Source of the DNA: Rothia amarae
GTDB taxonomy: Bacteria > Actinomycetota > Actinomycetes > Actinomycetales > Micrococcaceae
NCBI RefSeq assembly: GCF_014705945.2
Contig: NZ_CP061538.1
Location: 1,922,001-1,986,000 of the forward strand
Reading direction: 5' to 3'
DNA length: 64,000 bases
Of this stretch, positions 56,404 to 64,000 are shown in pieces. Both the position numbers and the translations under genes were made by a program. The notes under the pieces were generated by a model. It searched no databases. It was not told the origin of the DNA and worked only from the letters and a program-made list of their open reading frames with translations. Positions within the stretch are counted from its first letter, which is position 1, and every line of letters starts with the position of its first letter.

Positions 56404-57882
56404 TTATAGTGTTTTGTCTTTTTCGCGAGGAGGAACAATATCTAGTGCCTGGGTGCGTTCAAGCTTAGCCTTCTCTTGCAAACGTGCGGAGTTGGGGTTG
56501 CGGCGAACGATTGCCCAGCCAATAGCCAAAATGATGAACCATCCGGGCATTGTAAACAGTGCAATCCGGGTATCTTGGAACAGAGCCAACACAATAATCA
56601 TGGCGATGAAGAATGCCAGGGTTACATAAGCTGCTCCCACACCACCGGGCATCTTGTAGCTGGAAGCTGCGTGACGCTCAGGGAACTGTTTGCGGTAGGA
56701 AATGTAGGAAATGAGAATCATTGCCCAGTTGAAGATTGCCAGAATAGCGGCCACAGTGGTCACCAAGGTAAATGCACCAATCACTGAGTCACCCGAGTAA
56801 AGCAGAATGATGGATGAGAGAAGCAATACGGAGGTGAGGAATAGTGCGTTACGAGGTACACCGTTCTTACTAAGGAGAGCAAACACTTTGGGGGCGGAGC
56901 CTTCTTCTGCAAGACCGTAGACCATACGAGAGGTGGAGAAGATACCGGAGTTAGCCGAGGACGCTGCAGAGGTGAGAACCACGAAGTTCACTACCGATGC
57001 CGCGGCACCAAAGCCAGCCAAGCTGAACATGGAGACGAAGGGGCTATTCTCAGGAACAATCTTGGTCCAGGGAGTCACCATGAGAATTACTGCCAGAGTC
57101 AGGACGTAGAAGAGAATAATACGAACGGGGACGGCATTAATTGCCTTAGGCAAAGTGGTGTAAGGATCTTTGGTTTCTGCAGAAGTTGTACCTACAAGTT
57201 CAGAACCCAGGAAGGCGAACAGCGCAATCTGGAAAGCACCGAGAAAGCCCATAGCGCCCTTGGGGAACCATCCGCCGTGTTCCCAGAGGTTGGATACGCG
57301 TGCGGTGTCGCCGTTTTCGGGAGTGAAAGCGGTGGCAACCATGATGCCACCGACAATAATGAGTGCAAGAATTGCAACAATCTTAATAATGGCGAACCAG
57401 AACTCGATTTCACCGAAGTTCTTTACCGAAGGTAGGTTCAGCGCGAGAAGCAAACCGATAATAACTAGCGCTGGTAGGAAGAGGGGAACATCTTCCCACC
57501 AGAATTTCACGTAGCCAGTAATTGCAATAACGTCCGCTACTGCAGTAACAACCCACATAAACCAGTAGGACCATCCGACAAAGAACCCGGCACCGGGACC
57601 AAGAATGTCGGATGCGAAGTCTGAGAAAGACTTATAAGACAAATTAGATAGGAGAAGCTCACCCATAGCGCGCAGAACCATAAAGATCGCCGCGCCGATA
57701 ATGATGTAAACGAAAAGAATGGATGAACCGGTTAGGCTAATAGTTTTGCCTGAGCCCATGAACAGACCGGTACCGATTGCACCACCGATTGCAATGAGCT
57801 GGATATGGCGGTTACTGAGACCTCTTTGTAGCGAGCCGTCTGATTCAACTTCAGCGACGTCGTTCTGTGCGTGACTGGGCAC
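56404..57882 (-). CDS. Amino acid permease (CycA/GabP type, APC superfamily)
   Basis: A 492-residue cation-coupled amino acid importer with 12 membrane helices. The N-terminal LQRGLSNRHIQLIAIGGAIG and TGLFMGSGKTISLTG, then MGELLLSNLSYKSFSDFASD, are closest to CycA, the D-serine/D-alanine/glycine transporter, though aromatic and Asn permeases share much of this. The cytosolic C terminus is charged. The gene stands alone between the HNH nuclease hairpin and a 265-base gap. Confidence 0.88.
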   Translation of the reverse strand: MPSHAQNDVAEVESDGSLQRGLSNRHIQLIAIGGAIGTGLFMGSGKTISLTGSSILFVYIIIGAAIFMVLRAMGELLLSNLSYKSFSDFASDILGPGAGFFVGWSYWFMWVVTAVADVIAITGYVKFWWEDVPLFLPALVIIGLLLALNLPSVKNFGEIEFWFAIIKIVAILALIIVGGIMVATAFTPENGDTARVSNLWEHGGWFPKGAMGFLGAFQIALFAFLGSELVGTTSAETKDPYTTLPKAINAVPVRIILFYVLTLAVILMVTPWTKIVPENSPFVSMFSLAGFGAAASVVNFVVLTSAASSANSGIFSTSRMVYGLAEEGSAPKVFALLSKNGVPRNALFLTSVLLLSSIILLYSGDSVIGAFTLVTTVAAILAIFNWAMILISYISYRKQFPERHAASSYKMPGGVGAAYVTLAFFIAMIIVLALFQDTRIALFTMPGWFIILAIGWAIVRRNPNSARLQEKAKLERTQALDIVPPREKDKTL

Positions 57883-58147
57883 GTTACCTCCAGAATGTAT
57901 GTAAACCGTCTAGTTACGCATGGGGAAAACGGGAGTTTCTTCCGGTTGCAGATTGCGTAACACAGTGGTCCTAGTTACATCACAGATTAGACGAATTTCC
58001 CAGACGTTGCCAACCTCAAAGACTCAAAAAGGTGTATTTCTCATGATGTGGCACAACTTAAAGATTCCTCATTTTGCGCCCCAATCAACACCATAAGATG
58101 GCATACACTGTAAGTACGCTTATAAAATTTTGAAATTAGGAGTAATA

Positions 58148-58555
58148 ATGTCTTTTCTTTCAAACGTTGCACTTCGCTCTACTACCGGTGCCTTCATTTT
58201 GAATTCAGGCCTGGGCAAGCTCAATGCTGACGAAGAAACCTATAAGTGGTTGCAGGATATGGGTTCTAAAGCTGTACCTAGCTTGTCCACCCTCTCCCCC
58301 ACTACTTTCGGGAAGGGTCTCGCTTACTCCGAAATTGCGCTGGGCAGCGCGCTACTTTGCCCCGTAGTTACTGCCAAAATTGCAGGTCTTGGTCTTACCG
58401 CATTTTCCGCGGGATTGCTCACCATGTACCTCAACGATGACAGCCTCACCCTCGACGACGGCGTCCGCCCCTCCCAAGAAGGCGTGAGCTACGCCAAGGA
58501 TATTGCTTTCCTCGGCTCCGGTCTTGCATTGGCTCTCTCGCGCAAAAAGAAGTAA
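58148..58555 (+). CDS. Small membrane protein, tandem paralogue 1
   Basis: A 135-residue protein resembling the DoxX-like group of small membrane proteins. Residues 1-25 (FLSNVALRSTTGAFILNSGL) and the blocks LAYSEIALGSALLCPVVTAKIAGLGL and DGVRPSQEGVSYAKDIAFLG are shared almost unchanged with the next gene. Three hydrophobic helices are visible and the end is KKK. I chose the ATG at 58148 with AGGAG 6 bases upstream; the ATG at the second codon of the extended frame is not supported. Function unknown. Confidence 0.8.
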   Translation: MSFLSNVALRSTTGAFILNSGLGKLNADEETYKWLQDMGSKAVPSLSTLSPTTFGKGLAYSEIALGSALLCPVVTAKIAGLGLTAFSAGLLTMYLNDDSLTLDDGVRPSQEGVSYAKDIAFLGSGLALALSRKKK

Positions 58556-58694
58556 AACGCACCTCGCCCCACGGTTCGCACCAGAGTGTTTTGCCTTACC
58601 CTTGCAATATTTTTCACGAATGTAGGTGCTCTTGAATTATTTTCCGTGTAAAGTCTTTTCTTGAAAACAAACCTTATTCTGAAAGGAAAATGAC

Positions 58695-59102
58695 ATGTCA
58701 TTTCTCTCCAATCTTGCATTGCGCTCCACCACTGGCGCCCTCATCCTGAACTCCGGCATCGGCAAGCTCGGCATGGACGAAGGCACCTACGGCTACCTCC
58801 AGCAGATGGCTAAGGTAGGCGTTCCCCAGGTTGAGAAGCTTTCCGCTAACACCTTCGGCAAGTCACTTGCTTACGGCGAAACCGCTTTGGGTGCAGCACT
58901 CCTTCTTCCCGTTATTCCCGCAAAGCTCGCTGGCTTGGGTCTGACCGTATTCTCCGCTGGCATGCTCACTATGTACTTCGGTGACGAAAACATGACCATG
59001 GAAGACGGCATCCGCCCCTCCCAGGAAGGCACTGCGCTGGCTAAGGACTTCGTTCTTCTCGGCGCTGGCTTGGCTCTGCTTCTTTCCAAGAAGAAGAAGT
59101 AA
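58695..59102 (+). CDS. Small membrane protein, tandem paralogue 2
   Basis: A 135-residue paralogue of the preceding gene, same length and layout: FLSNLALRSTTGALILNSGI, LAYGETALGAALLLPVIPAKL, and DGIRPSQEGTALAKDFVLLG, with a KKKK end. GAAAGGA precedes the ATG and a strong terminator follows. The codons of this copy are more uniform, with C at third positions, than those of the first, which suggests higher expression. The two are separated by 139 bases, so each may have a promoter. Confidence 0.85.
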   Translation: MSFLSNLALRSTTGALILNSGIGKLGMDEGTYGYLQQMAKVGVPQVEKLSANTFGKSLAYGETALGAALLLPVIPAKLAGLGLTVFSAGMLTMYFGDENMTMEDGIRPSQEGTALAKDFVLLGAGLALLLSKKKK

Positions 59103-59119
59103 TAACTTTTTGTTGACTG

Positions 59120-59156
59120 AATGCTCTGTTGCTCTTTGAGCGGCAGAGCATTTTTT
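59120..59156 (+). terminator. Rho-independent terminator of the tandem membrane-protein genes
   Basis: A 9-bp outer stem (AATGCTCTG/CAGAGCATT) with an inner GCTC-TTT-GAGC stem runs into TTTTTT. Confidence 0.9.
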
Positions 59157-59236
59157 GTGCTTTAAACTAGAGAGGTTGTTCCCGGGTGGTGCTTTGAGTT
59201 TCCGCAGGTACCCGGCATATTAAAGGAGAATCCCTT

Positions 59237-60058
59237 ATGGAAACCAATAAGCAAAAGGCAGATTTTGCGGCTCAAGAAGAGTTGCGCGAGCAGGGTATTG
59301 AGCCTACCGAGCAAGAAACTCCCGAAAAGTTTCACCGGCAGCCACTCTCGTTTGTCCGTCGTGGCGATCGACTCACCGGACGCCGCTTGAAGGCGTGGGA
59401 AGATTTCTCCCCTACCCATGTGTTGGATTTGCCGCGCCTTTTGACCGACACATCGGTGGCACCCGAGGCTGAGTTCGATGCCGAAAAAATTTATGGTCGC
59501 ACCGCTCCCCTGACCGTGGAGGTTGGCTCCGGCTTAGGTGAGGCGATTGTTCATCGCGCGGCGCAGCAGCCTGAGCGTAACTTTTTGGCGGTTGAGGTTT
59601 ACACTCCCGGCATTGCAGATTTGTTGCGCAAAATGGCGGCAGAGGGTGTGGAGAACGTACGGGTGGCACAGGCAAATGCACCAGAGCTTTTGGACAACAT
59701 GTTTGATGAAGACTCTATTGATGAGCTGTGGGTTTTCTTCCCGGACCCCTGGCATAAGACTCGCCACCATAAACGCCGCCTGATTTCACCGGAATTCGCC
59801 GATAAGGTAGCTCGCGTCTTGAAGCCCGGTGCTACCTGGCGTTTAGCAACCGACTGGGAAGAATACGCGATTGTAATGCGAGACGTTTTGGATGCTCACC
59901 CCGATTTCGAAAACCTGCACTCTGGTGAGGGCGCTACCGAGCAGGATCCTGCTGGCGGCTGGGCTCCCCGATGGGACGGTCGCGTGCTGACATCGTTTGA
60001 GCGCAAAGCCGGCGAAGCTGGACGGCGGGCCCACGACCTGACGTATCGACGTCGCTAA
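59237..60058 (+). CDS. trmB: tRNA (guanine-N7-)-methyltransferase
   Basis: Methylates G46 of tRNA variable loops using S-adenosylmethionine. The SAM site is VEVGSGLGEAIVHRAAQQPE near 95-114. The catalytic FFPDPWHKTRHHKRRLI and the C-terminal TSFERKAGEAGRRAHDL are family hallmarks. At 273 residues it has a 60-residue charged N-terminal extension. AAAGGAG precedes the ATG by 8 bases. Copy C of the 58-bp palindrome lies 13 bases after its stop and could end its transcript. Confidence 0.93.
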   Translation: METNKQKADFAAQEELREQGIEPTEQETPEKFHRQPLSFVRRGDRLTGRRLKAWEDFSPTHVLDLPRLLTDTSVAPEAEFDAEKIYGRTAPLTVEVGSGLGEAIVHRAAQQPERNFLAVEVYTPGIADLLRKMAAEGVENVRVAQANAPELLDNMFDEDSIDELWVFFPDPWHKTRHHKRRLISPEFADKVARVLKPGATWRLATDWEEYAIVMRDVLDAHPDFENLHSGEGATEQDPAGGWAPRWDGRVLTSFERKAGEAGRRAHDLTYRRR

Positions 60059-60071
60059 TTTAACGAGCAAG

Positions 60072-60129
60072 GGTCACTAAATCCGTAGAAGGGCACTTAT
60101 TTCAGTGCCCTTCTACGGATTTAGTGACC
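60072..60129. repeat. 58-bp palindromic repeat, copy C
   Basis: The most perfect copy: with one flanking base on each side, two 26-base arms (GGGTCACTAAATCCGTAGAA...) match exactly around an 8-base centre. Its core, read in reverse, is the ACTGAAATAAGT of copies A and B, so it is in the opposite orientation. It lies between trmB and a convergent small gene. Confidence 0.85.
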
Positions 60130-60179
60130 CAGAGGAGTTCACGCTTTAAGGCAGACGGCGTCGTCGAGCTACAGCAGGA

Positions 60180-60464
60180 CTACTTCGACAAGTCGAACCA
60201 CTCGCCGCCGGCATTACCGTAGTCATTGTTTACATATTCAGGATGAGAGTTCACGACCGTACTATTGCCGACATAAATAGAGTTACCGCGACTAATCTGC
60301 GGCTGGTTACCAGAAATAGGATGCACGCGAAAGACTTTAGGATAAGCCCAGGCAGTACCTAGGATCACCTGAACGGCAACAAACAATAAAACTGCATCAG
60401 AAAATATCATGGGGGAACAATCTGCTGGAAAAATGGGGGATGTCGATTGGGGGGAAATCAACAC
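60180..60464 (-). CDS. Small secreted or anchored protein of unknown function
   Basis: A 94-residue product, not recognised. A hydrophobic segment (IFSDAVLLFVAVQVILGTAW, residues 20-39) ends in AWA, a possible signal-peptidase site. The mature part is rich in Asn, Gly, Tyr and Ser (GNSIYVGNSTVVNSHPEYVNN). The GTG at 60464 is 6 bases after TAAACT, which favours a leaderless start; an internal ATG at 60410 would give 76 residues with the signal at the very N terminus. It converges with trmB across copy C of the repeat. Confidence 0.55.
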   Translation of the reverse strand: MLISPQSTSPIFPADCSPMIFSDAVLLFVAVQVILGTAWAYPKVFRVHPISGNQPQISRGNSIYVGNSTVVNSHPEYVNNDYGNAGGEWFDLSK

Positions 60465-60531
60465 CTATTTAGTTTACACGTAAAGTAAATATTTTCAATT
60501 ATTTCCAGTAGATTTCCATCACAGCGAGAAT

Positions 60532-60969
60532 TTATTTGCCTCCGCGATTAGGGCGATATAGAACTACTGCCTGCGAACGAGGCTTACCCGCCGGGCGCTT
60601 ACCGCGCGCCAAATGCACTACCTCACCGCGCGACCCCGCAGCGAAGACCCGCGAGGATTCCGCCAACTTAGCATGTGCGACGTCCAGCTCCTGCGCCATC
60701 TCCTGCATACGAGCATGCATCTCATCCAACTGATTCTGCAAGCCCATAATGCGCTTAATACCCTCTAAAGAAACGCCTGCCTGCGAAAGATCCTGTATTT
60801 CCTGCAGCTTCTCGACGTCCCGTTGCGAGTAACGACGGGCGCGCCCCGGAGCACGCGACGGCTCAACCAGACCCATGCGATCATACTGGCGTAAAGTCTG
60901 GGGGTGCATACCCGCAAGCTCAGCAGCAATCGAAATAACGTAAACCGGTCGGTCTGATCCTAAAGCCAT
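60532..60969 (-). CDS. hspR: Heat-shock repressor HspR (MerR family)
   Basis: A 145-residue MerR-type regulator. The helix-turn-helix is AAELAGMHPQTLRQYDRMGL (residues 12-31), then SRAPGRARRYSQRDVEKL. A coiled coil follows (QLDEMHARMQEMAQELD), and the C terminus is basic. HspR represses the dnaK operon, with DnaK as co-repressor in streptomycetes, by binding inverted repeats called HAIR upstream of dnaK; that region is outside the window. It is the last gene of the operon, 3 bases after dnaJ. Confidence 0.93.
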   Translation of the reverse strand: MALGSDRPVYVISIAAELAGMHPQTLRQYDRMGLVEPSRAPGRARRYSQRDVEKLQEIQDLSQAGVSLEGIKRIMGLQNQLDEMHARMQEMAQELDVAHAKLAESSRVFAAGSRGEVVHLARGKRPAGKPRSQAVVLYRPNRGGK

Positions 60970-60972
60970 CTG

Positions 60973-61965
60973 TTACTGCGCCGCCTTCCTCATCAAATCG
61001 CTGCGAACATCCCCTTGAGGAGCCAGCTTCAAGAACTCAGCAAATGCAGTTTTCGCCTCATCCGTGAGATTCTGAGGTAGCTCAACTTCAGGGATAACAA
61101 TCAAGTTGCCGGTGCCCTTTGCTGTCTTAAACCCGCGGGCTTTGGCGCGCATCTTTTGGCCTGCTGGAGCACCTGCCTGCAAACGTAATTTCACGCTCTT
61201 ACCGTCGGGAGTAGGTACTTCGAGTACGGCGCCCTCCACGGCTTCCTGCAAGGAAACAGGAACATGAACCACTACGTCGTTGCCATCGCGCTCAAAAACA
61301 GGGTGCGAATCAACAAATACGTGAAGTATCAAATCTCCAGCACCGCCGGGACCTTGTTGCCCTTTGCCCCGCAGTTTCAGCTTCTGACCATCTTTGACCC
61401 CCGAGGGAATACGAATCTTAGTCGTTGCTCCCGACGGCAAGGTCACTGATCGTTCGGTACCGTTGAAGGAATCCTTGAATGAGATACGAGCATTTGCCTC
61501 AACGTCGGCACCCTTGCGAGGAGCCTGCTGGAAGCCGCCGCCAAAGTTGGAGCCACCACCAAAGCCGCCGAGCCCTCCGGCGCCACCACCGAACATTCCA
61601 CCGAGCAAATCCTCAATGTTAATGTTTTGACCACCGCCGGACTGGCTAAAGTGAACGTTTTGCCCGCCGGGGAACCCTCCCCCGAAGCCACCGGGGAATC
61701 CGCCACCCTGGGCGCCAGCAAAACCAGCGGCACCGTACTTGCGGATCTGGTCGTATTCCTCGCGATCCTTCTTATCAGACAGGACGTCGTAAGCCTCAGC
61801 TACTTCTTTGAACTTCCGCTCTGCCTCGGCATCTCCAGGGTGTTGGTCGGGGTGATACTTGCGCGCTAGCTTGCGGTAAGCCTTTTTGATGTCTGCATCG
61901 GAGGCGTCTTCAGCTACCCCCAGCACCTTATAAAAATCTTGATTAAGCCAGTTTTCACTTGCCAT
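60973..61965 (-). CDS. dnaJ: DnaJ-family co-chaperone without zinc finger
   Basis: A 330-residue J-domain protein that stimulates DnaK ATPase. The J domain fills residues 9-75 ([20 protein letters not shown] with HPD in [10 protein letters not shown]). A Gly/Phe-rich linker of about 75 residues follows, then the two C-terminal substrate-binding domains ([20 protein letters not shown] ... [19 protein letters not shown]). The four CxxCxGxG zinc-finger repeats of classical DnaJ are absent, so it is the CbpA-like class. It is in the dnaK operon and 138 bases after grpE, across a hairpin. Confidence 0.93.
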   Translation of the reverse strand: MASENWLNQDFYKVLGVAEDASDADIKKAYRKLARKYHPDQHPGDAEAERKFKEVAEAYDVLSDKKDREEYDQIRKYGAAGFAGAQGGGFPGGFGGGFPGGQNVHFSQSGGGQNINIEDLLGGMFGGGAGGLGGFGGGSNFGGGFQQAPRKGADVEANARISFKDSFNGTERSVTLPSGATTKIRIPSGVKDGQKLKLRGKGQQGPGGAGDLILHVFVDSHPVFERDGNDVVVHVPVSLQEAVEGAVLEVPTPDGKSVKLRLQAGAPAGQKMRAKARGFKTAKGTGNLIVIPEVELPQNLTDEAKTAFAEFLKLAPQGDVRSDLMRKAAQ

Positions 61966-62040
61966 CGAACGCCTCCTTATCTCAGCGTAGGTAAATCTCT
62001 TTTAAGTCTTCTCAAAAAATATTATTGCTTTTCATAGAAT

Positions 62041-62069
62041 GGGCGGGCTCGAGAACTTCGAGCCCGCCC
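62041..62069 (-). other. Intra-operon hairpin between grpE and dnaJ
   Basis: A perfect 12-bp GC-rich stem (62041-62052 with 62058-62069), loop of 5. No T run follows on the minus strand. It probably lowers dnaJ-hspR expression relative to dnaK-grpE, or stabilises the dnaK-grpE mRNA. Confidence 0.7.
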
Positions 62070-62102
62070 CAATCTAGCTTGATGGGCTATCTCAGCCCGA
62101 TT

Positions 62103-62693
62103 TTATTCAGCAGTAGCAACAGCTACCTGAGCCGAACGCACCACGCGGTCTTTGACCTTGTAGCCGTTCCGCAGAACCATCGACACATGATCGGGTTCAA
62201 CCTCAGAAGTAGGCTGCTGAAGAACCGCCTCGTGAATCTTCGGATCGAAAGCCTCGCCGACTTCACCGAAACGCTCCATGCCGTGCTTGCCCAAAGTTTC
62301 TTCAAGCTTGCGGGCAATGGCGGCAAAGGGACCGTCTTCCAAATCGCCGTGCTGACGAGCGGCATCAATATCATCGATGACTGGAAGGAGCGCGCTCACA
62401 AAATCTGCCATCACAAATTCGCGAAGCTGCTCTTTTTCCTTAGCACTGCGATTCTTGAAGTTAGTGAACTCCGCCTGCAAACGTCGAAGATCCTCAAGTC
62501 GCTCAGCTGCCAGCTTTTCGTTTTCGTCGACCGAATCCTCCACCGAGGCTTCTTCGGGTGCCGTAGCAGATTCTTCCTCTACTACGGCGTCCTCAGATAC
62601 ACCTTCGGCTTCTGGGTGGCCTTCAGCGGAGGGCGCCTCGAAAGCGTCTTCCAAAGGGTCATTGCCCTGCTGCTCGTTGGTGTTTTCAGCCAT
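62103..62693 (-). CDS. grpE: GrpE nucleotide exchange factor
   Basis: Releases ADP from DnaK. The 196 residues have an acidic, disordered first 60 residues, then a long coiled coil (NEKLAAERLEDLRRLQAEFT and NFKNRSAKEKEQL), and the beta-domain with PDHVSMVLRNGYKVKDRVVR, which contacts DnaK. Family landmarks and length fit. It starts 2 bases after the dnaK stop, so the two are translationally coupled. Confidence 0.94.
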   Translation of the reverse strand: MAENTNEQQGNDPLEDAFEAPSAEGHPEAEGVSEDAVVEEESATAPEEASVEDSVDENEKLAAERLEDLRRLQAEFTNFKNRSAKEKEQLREFVMADFVSALLPVIDDIDAARQHGDLEDGPFAAIARKLEETLGKHGMERFGEVGEAFDPKIHEAVLQQPTSEVEPDHVSMVLRNGYKVKDRVVRSAQVAVATAE

Positions 62694-62695
62694 GA

Positions 62696-64000
62696 TTAGT
62701 TCTTCTTCTCGTCTTCGTCGTCGATTACTTCTGCATCCACTACGTCGTCGTCATCAGCCTGTGCAGAGGAGTCGCCGTTAGCGGCCTCTGCCTGAGCGGA
62801 AGCGTAGATAGCCTCGCCCAGTTTAGTCTGGGACTGCTGTAGCTTCTCAAAAGCGGACTTTACTGCGTCGTCGTCGTCACCTTCAAGAGCTGCCTTGACT
62901 GCGTCGACGTCGCCCTGAACCTCGGTCTTGACATCCTCGGGAAGCTTGTCGCCATTTTCCTTGATGAGCTTCTCGATGGAGTAAGCGGAAGTCTCAGCCT
63001 GGTTGCGGGTCTCAGCAGCTTCACGGCGCGCCTTGTCCTGCTCAGCGTGAGCTTCGGCATCCTTGACCATGCGATCGATGTCATCTTTGGACAGCGAGGT
63101 GCCGCCGGTGATAGTCATCGACTGCTCGGTGCCGGTGCCCTTGTCCTTAGCGGATACGTGGACGATACCGTTAGCATCGATATCAAAGGTAACCTCAACC
63201 TGAGGAACACCGCGAGGAGCAGGCGCAATACCGGTCAGCTCGAAGGTACCGAGGTTCTTGTTATCGCGAGTGAATTCACGCTCACCCTGGAATACCTGAA
63301 TCGATACTGAAGGCTGGTTATCCTCAGCGGTAGTGAAGGTTTCACTGCGCTTGGTGGGGATAGCGGTGTTGCGGTCAATCAGCTTGGTCATGACGCCGCC
63401 CTTAGTCTCAATGCCGAGAGAAAGCGGGGTAACGTCAATCAGCAGAACATCCTTGCGGTCGCCCTTCAGAACGCCAGCCTGAACAGCTGCACCCATTGCA
63501 ACAACTTCATCGGGGTTGACGCCCTTGTTGGGTTCGCGGCCACCGGTGAGCTCCTTGACAACCTCAGCCACAGCAGGCATACGGGTTGAACCACCAACGA
63601 GAATGACGTGTGCAATCTCGGAGATGGATACTCCGGCTTCCTTGATGACGTCGTTGAAAGGCTTCTTGGTGCGTTCCAACAAGTCTGCAGTCATGTCCTG
63701 GAACTTAGCACGGGTCAGCTTCTCGTCCAAGTGAATGGGACCCTCAGGAGTTACCGAGAGGTACTGCAGTGAAATGTTAGTGGAGGTAGCTGAAGAAAGT
63801 TCCTTCTTAGCCTGCTCTGCTGCTTCACGCAGACGCTGAAGAGCAATCTTGTCCTTGGAAAGATCTGCGCCGGTCTTGGACTTGACCTGCTCAAGCAGCC
63901 AGTCAACGATGCGCTGATCCCAGTCGTCACCACCGAGGCGGTTGTCGCCTGAAGTTGCGCGAACCTGAATGGTGGAGAAGCCGTCTTCGTCCTTACCAAC
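62696..64000 (-). CDS. dnaK: Chaperone DnaK (Hsp70), C-terminal part (5' end outside window)
   Basis: The frame stays open to the window's end, so only the last 434 residues are visible. They include the second half of the ATPase domain ([32 protein letters not shown] in the form [11 protein letters not shown]) and the linker [15 protein letters not shown]. The substrate-binding domain follows ([35 protein letters not shown]). The tail is Asp/Glu-rich and ends DDEDEKKN. It is the first gene of a dnaK-grpE-dnaJ-hspR operon, normally controlled by HspR at HAIR sites that lie past the end of the window. Confidence 0.97.
   Translation of the reverse strand, partial: VGKDEDGFSTIQVRATSGDNRLGGDDWDQRIVDWLLEQVKSKTGADLSKDKIALQRLREAAEQAKKELSSATSTNISLQYLSVTPEGPIHLDEKLTRAKFQDMTADLLERTKKPFNDVIKEAGVSISEIAHVILVGGSTRMPAVAEVVKELTGGREPNKGVNPDEVVAMGAAVQAGVLKGDRKDVLLIDVTPLSLGIETKGGVMTKLIDRNTAIPTKRSETFTTAEDNQPSVSIQVFQGEREFTRDNKNLGTFELTGIAPAPRGVPQVEVTFDIDANGIVHVSAKDKGTGTEQSMTITGGTSLSKDDIDRMVKDAEAHAEQDKARREAAETRNQAETSAYSIEKLIKENGDKLPEDVKTEVQGDVDAVKAALEGDDDDAVKSAFEKLQQSQTKLGEAIYASAQAEAANGDSSAQADDDDVVDAEVIDDEDEKKN

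Noticed and set aside
63751-63999. A separate 82-residue gene at the window's end
   Set aside because: It is an alternative frame of dnaK, which is open through this interval.

Overview
The window looks like a chromosomal segment of a moderate-G+C actinobacterium of the Micrococcaceae, most likely Rothia. This is an inference from gene order and protein character: eno-ftsB-DUF501-ppx, glyA-folD, purN-purH next to a DUF6350 membrane protein, dnaK-grpE-dnaJ-hspR, SNF2 with a SWIM finger, and mycosin. No rRNA, phage, insertion sequence or CRISPR array is visible. Most of the window is housekeeping sequence. Gene ends and starts are marked by clear hairpin terminators, and several genes have a -10 box 5-7 bases before the start codon and no Shine-Dalgarno, which suggests leaderless mRNAs.

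Layout. 1-600: 3' end of a probable ROK-family gene, a terminator, and an unusual UAA tRNA. 694-8376 (minus): type II NADH dehydrogenase, mycosin-like protease, Ppx/GppA phosphatase, DUF501, FtsB/DivIC, enolase and MazG. 8436-18974 (minus): a nucleoside uptake and salvage cluster with BMP lipoprotein, ABC ATPase, two permeases, cytidine deaminase, pyrimidine-nucleoside phosphorylase, a long acidic protein of unknown function, and adenosine deaminase. 19173-24140 (minus): M20 amidohydrolase, then the sdhCDAB succinate dehydrogenase operon. 24457-30626: manC, a broken zinc-chaperone gene (aztD-like) behind a Zur-like operator, a 2'-5' RNA ligase-like protein, trpS, a small membrane protein, a GntR regulator and folD. 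30629-39496: glyA, TetR, a VWA lipid-surface or anchored protein, purH, purN, two membrane proteins. 39622-46064: SDR oxidoreductase, a VapBC-like toxin-antitoxin pair, a lipoprotein, and a 1230-residue SNF2 helicase. 46226-53872: DUF808 protein, an MFS transporter bracketed by two copies of a 58-bp palindromic repeat, tandem aldo/keto reductases, GtrA, Tex. 54064-60464: a protein with homing-endonuclease-associated repeats next to a membrane-anchored HNH nuclease, a CycA-type permease, tandem small membrane paralogues, trmB, a third repeat copy and a small secreted protein. 60532-64000 (minus): hspR, dnaJ, grpE and the 3' part of dnaK.

How the genes work together. The BMP transporter brings in nucleosides, which Cdd, DeoA and Add break down. 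FolD and GlyA supply the one-carbon units that PurN and PurH use. HspR, encoded last in the dnaK operon, is expected to repress that operon. The items most worth a second look are: the aztD-like gene (Zur-like box plus an internal frameshifting deletion); the class-I-shaped tRNA with a UAA anticodon; the 58-bp palindromic repeat family; a 115-bp nested inverted repeat after the SNF2 gene; and the adjacent genes at 54064-56310, which may form an undescribed two-component nuclease module.
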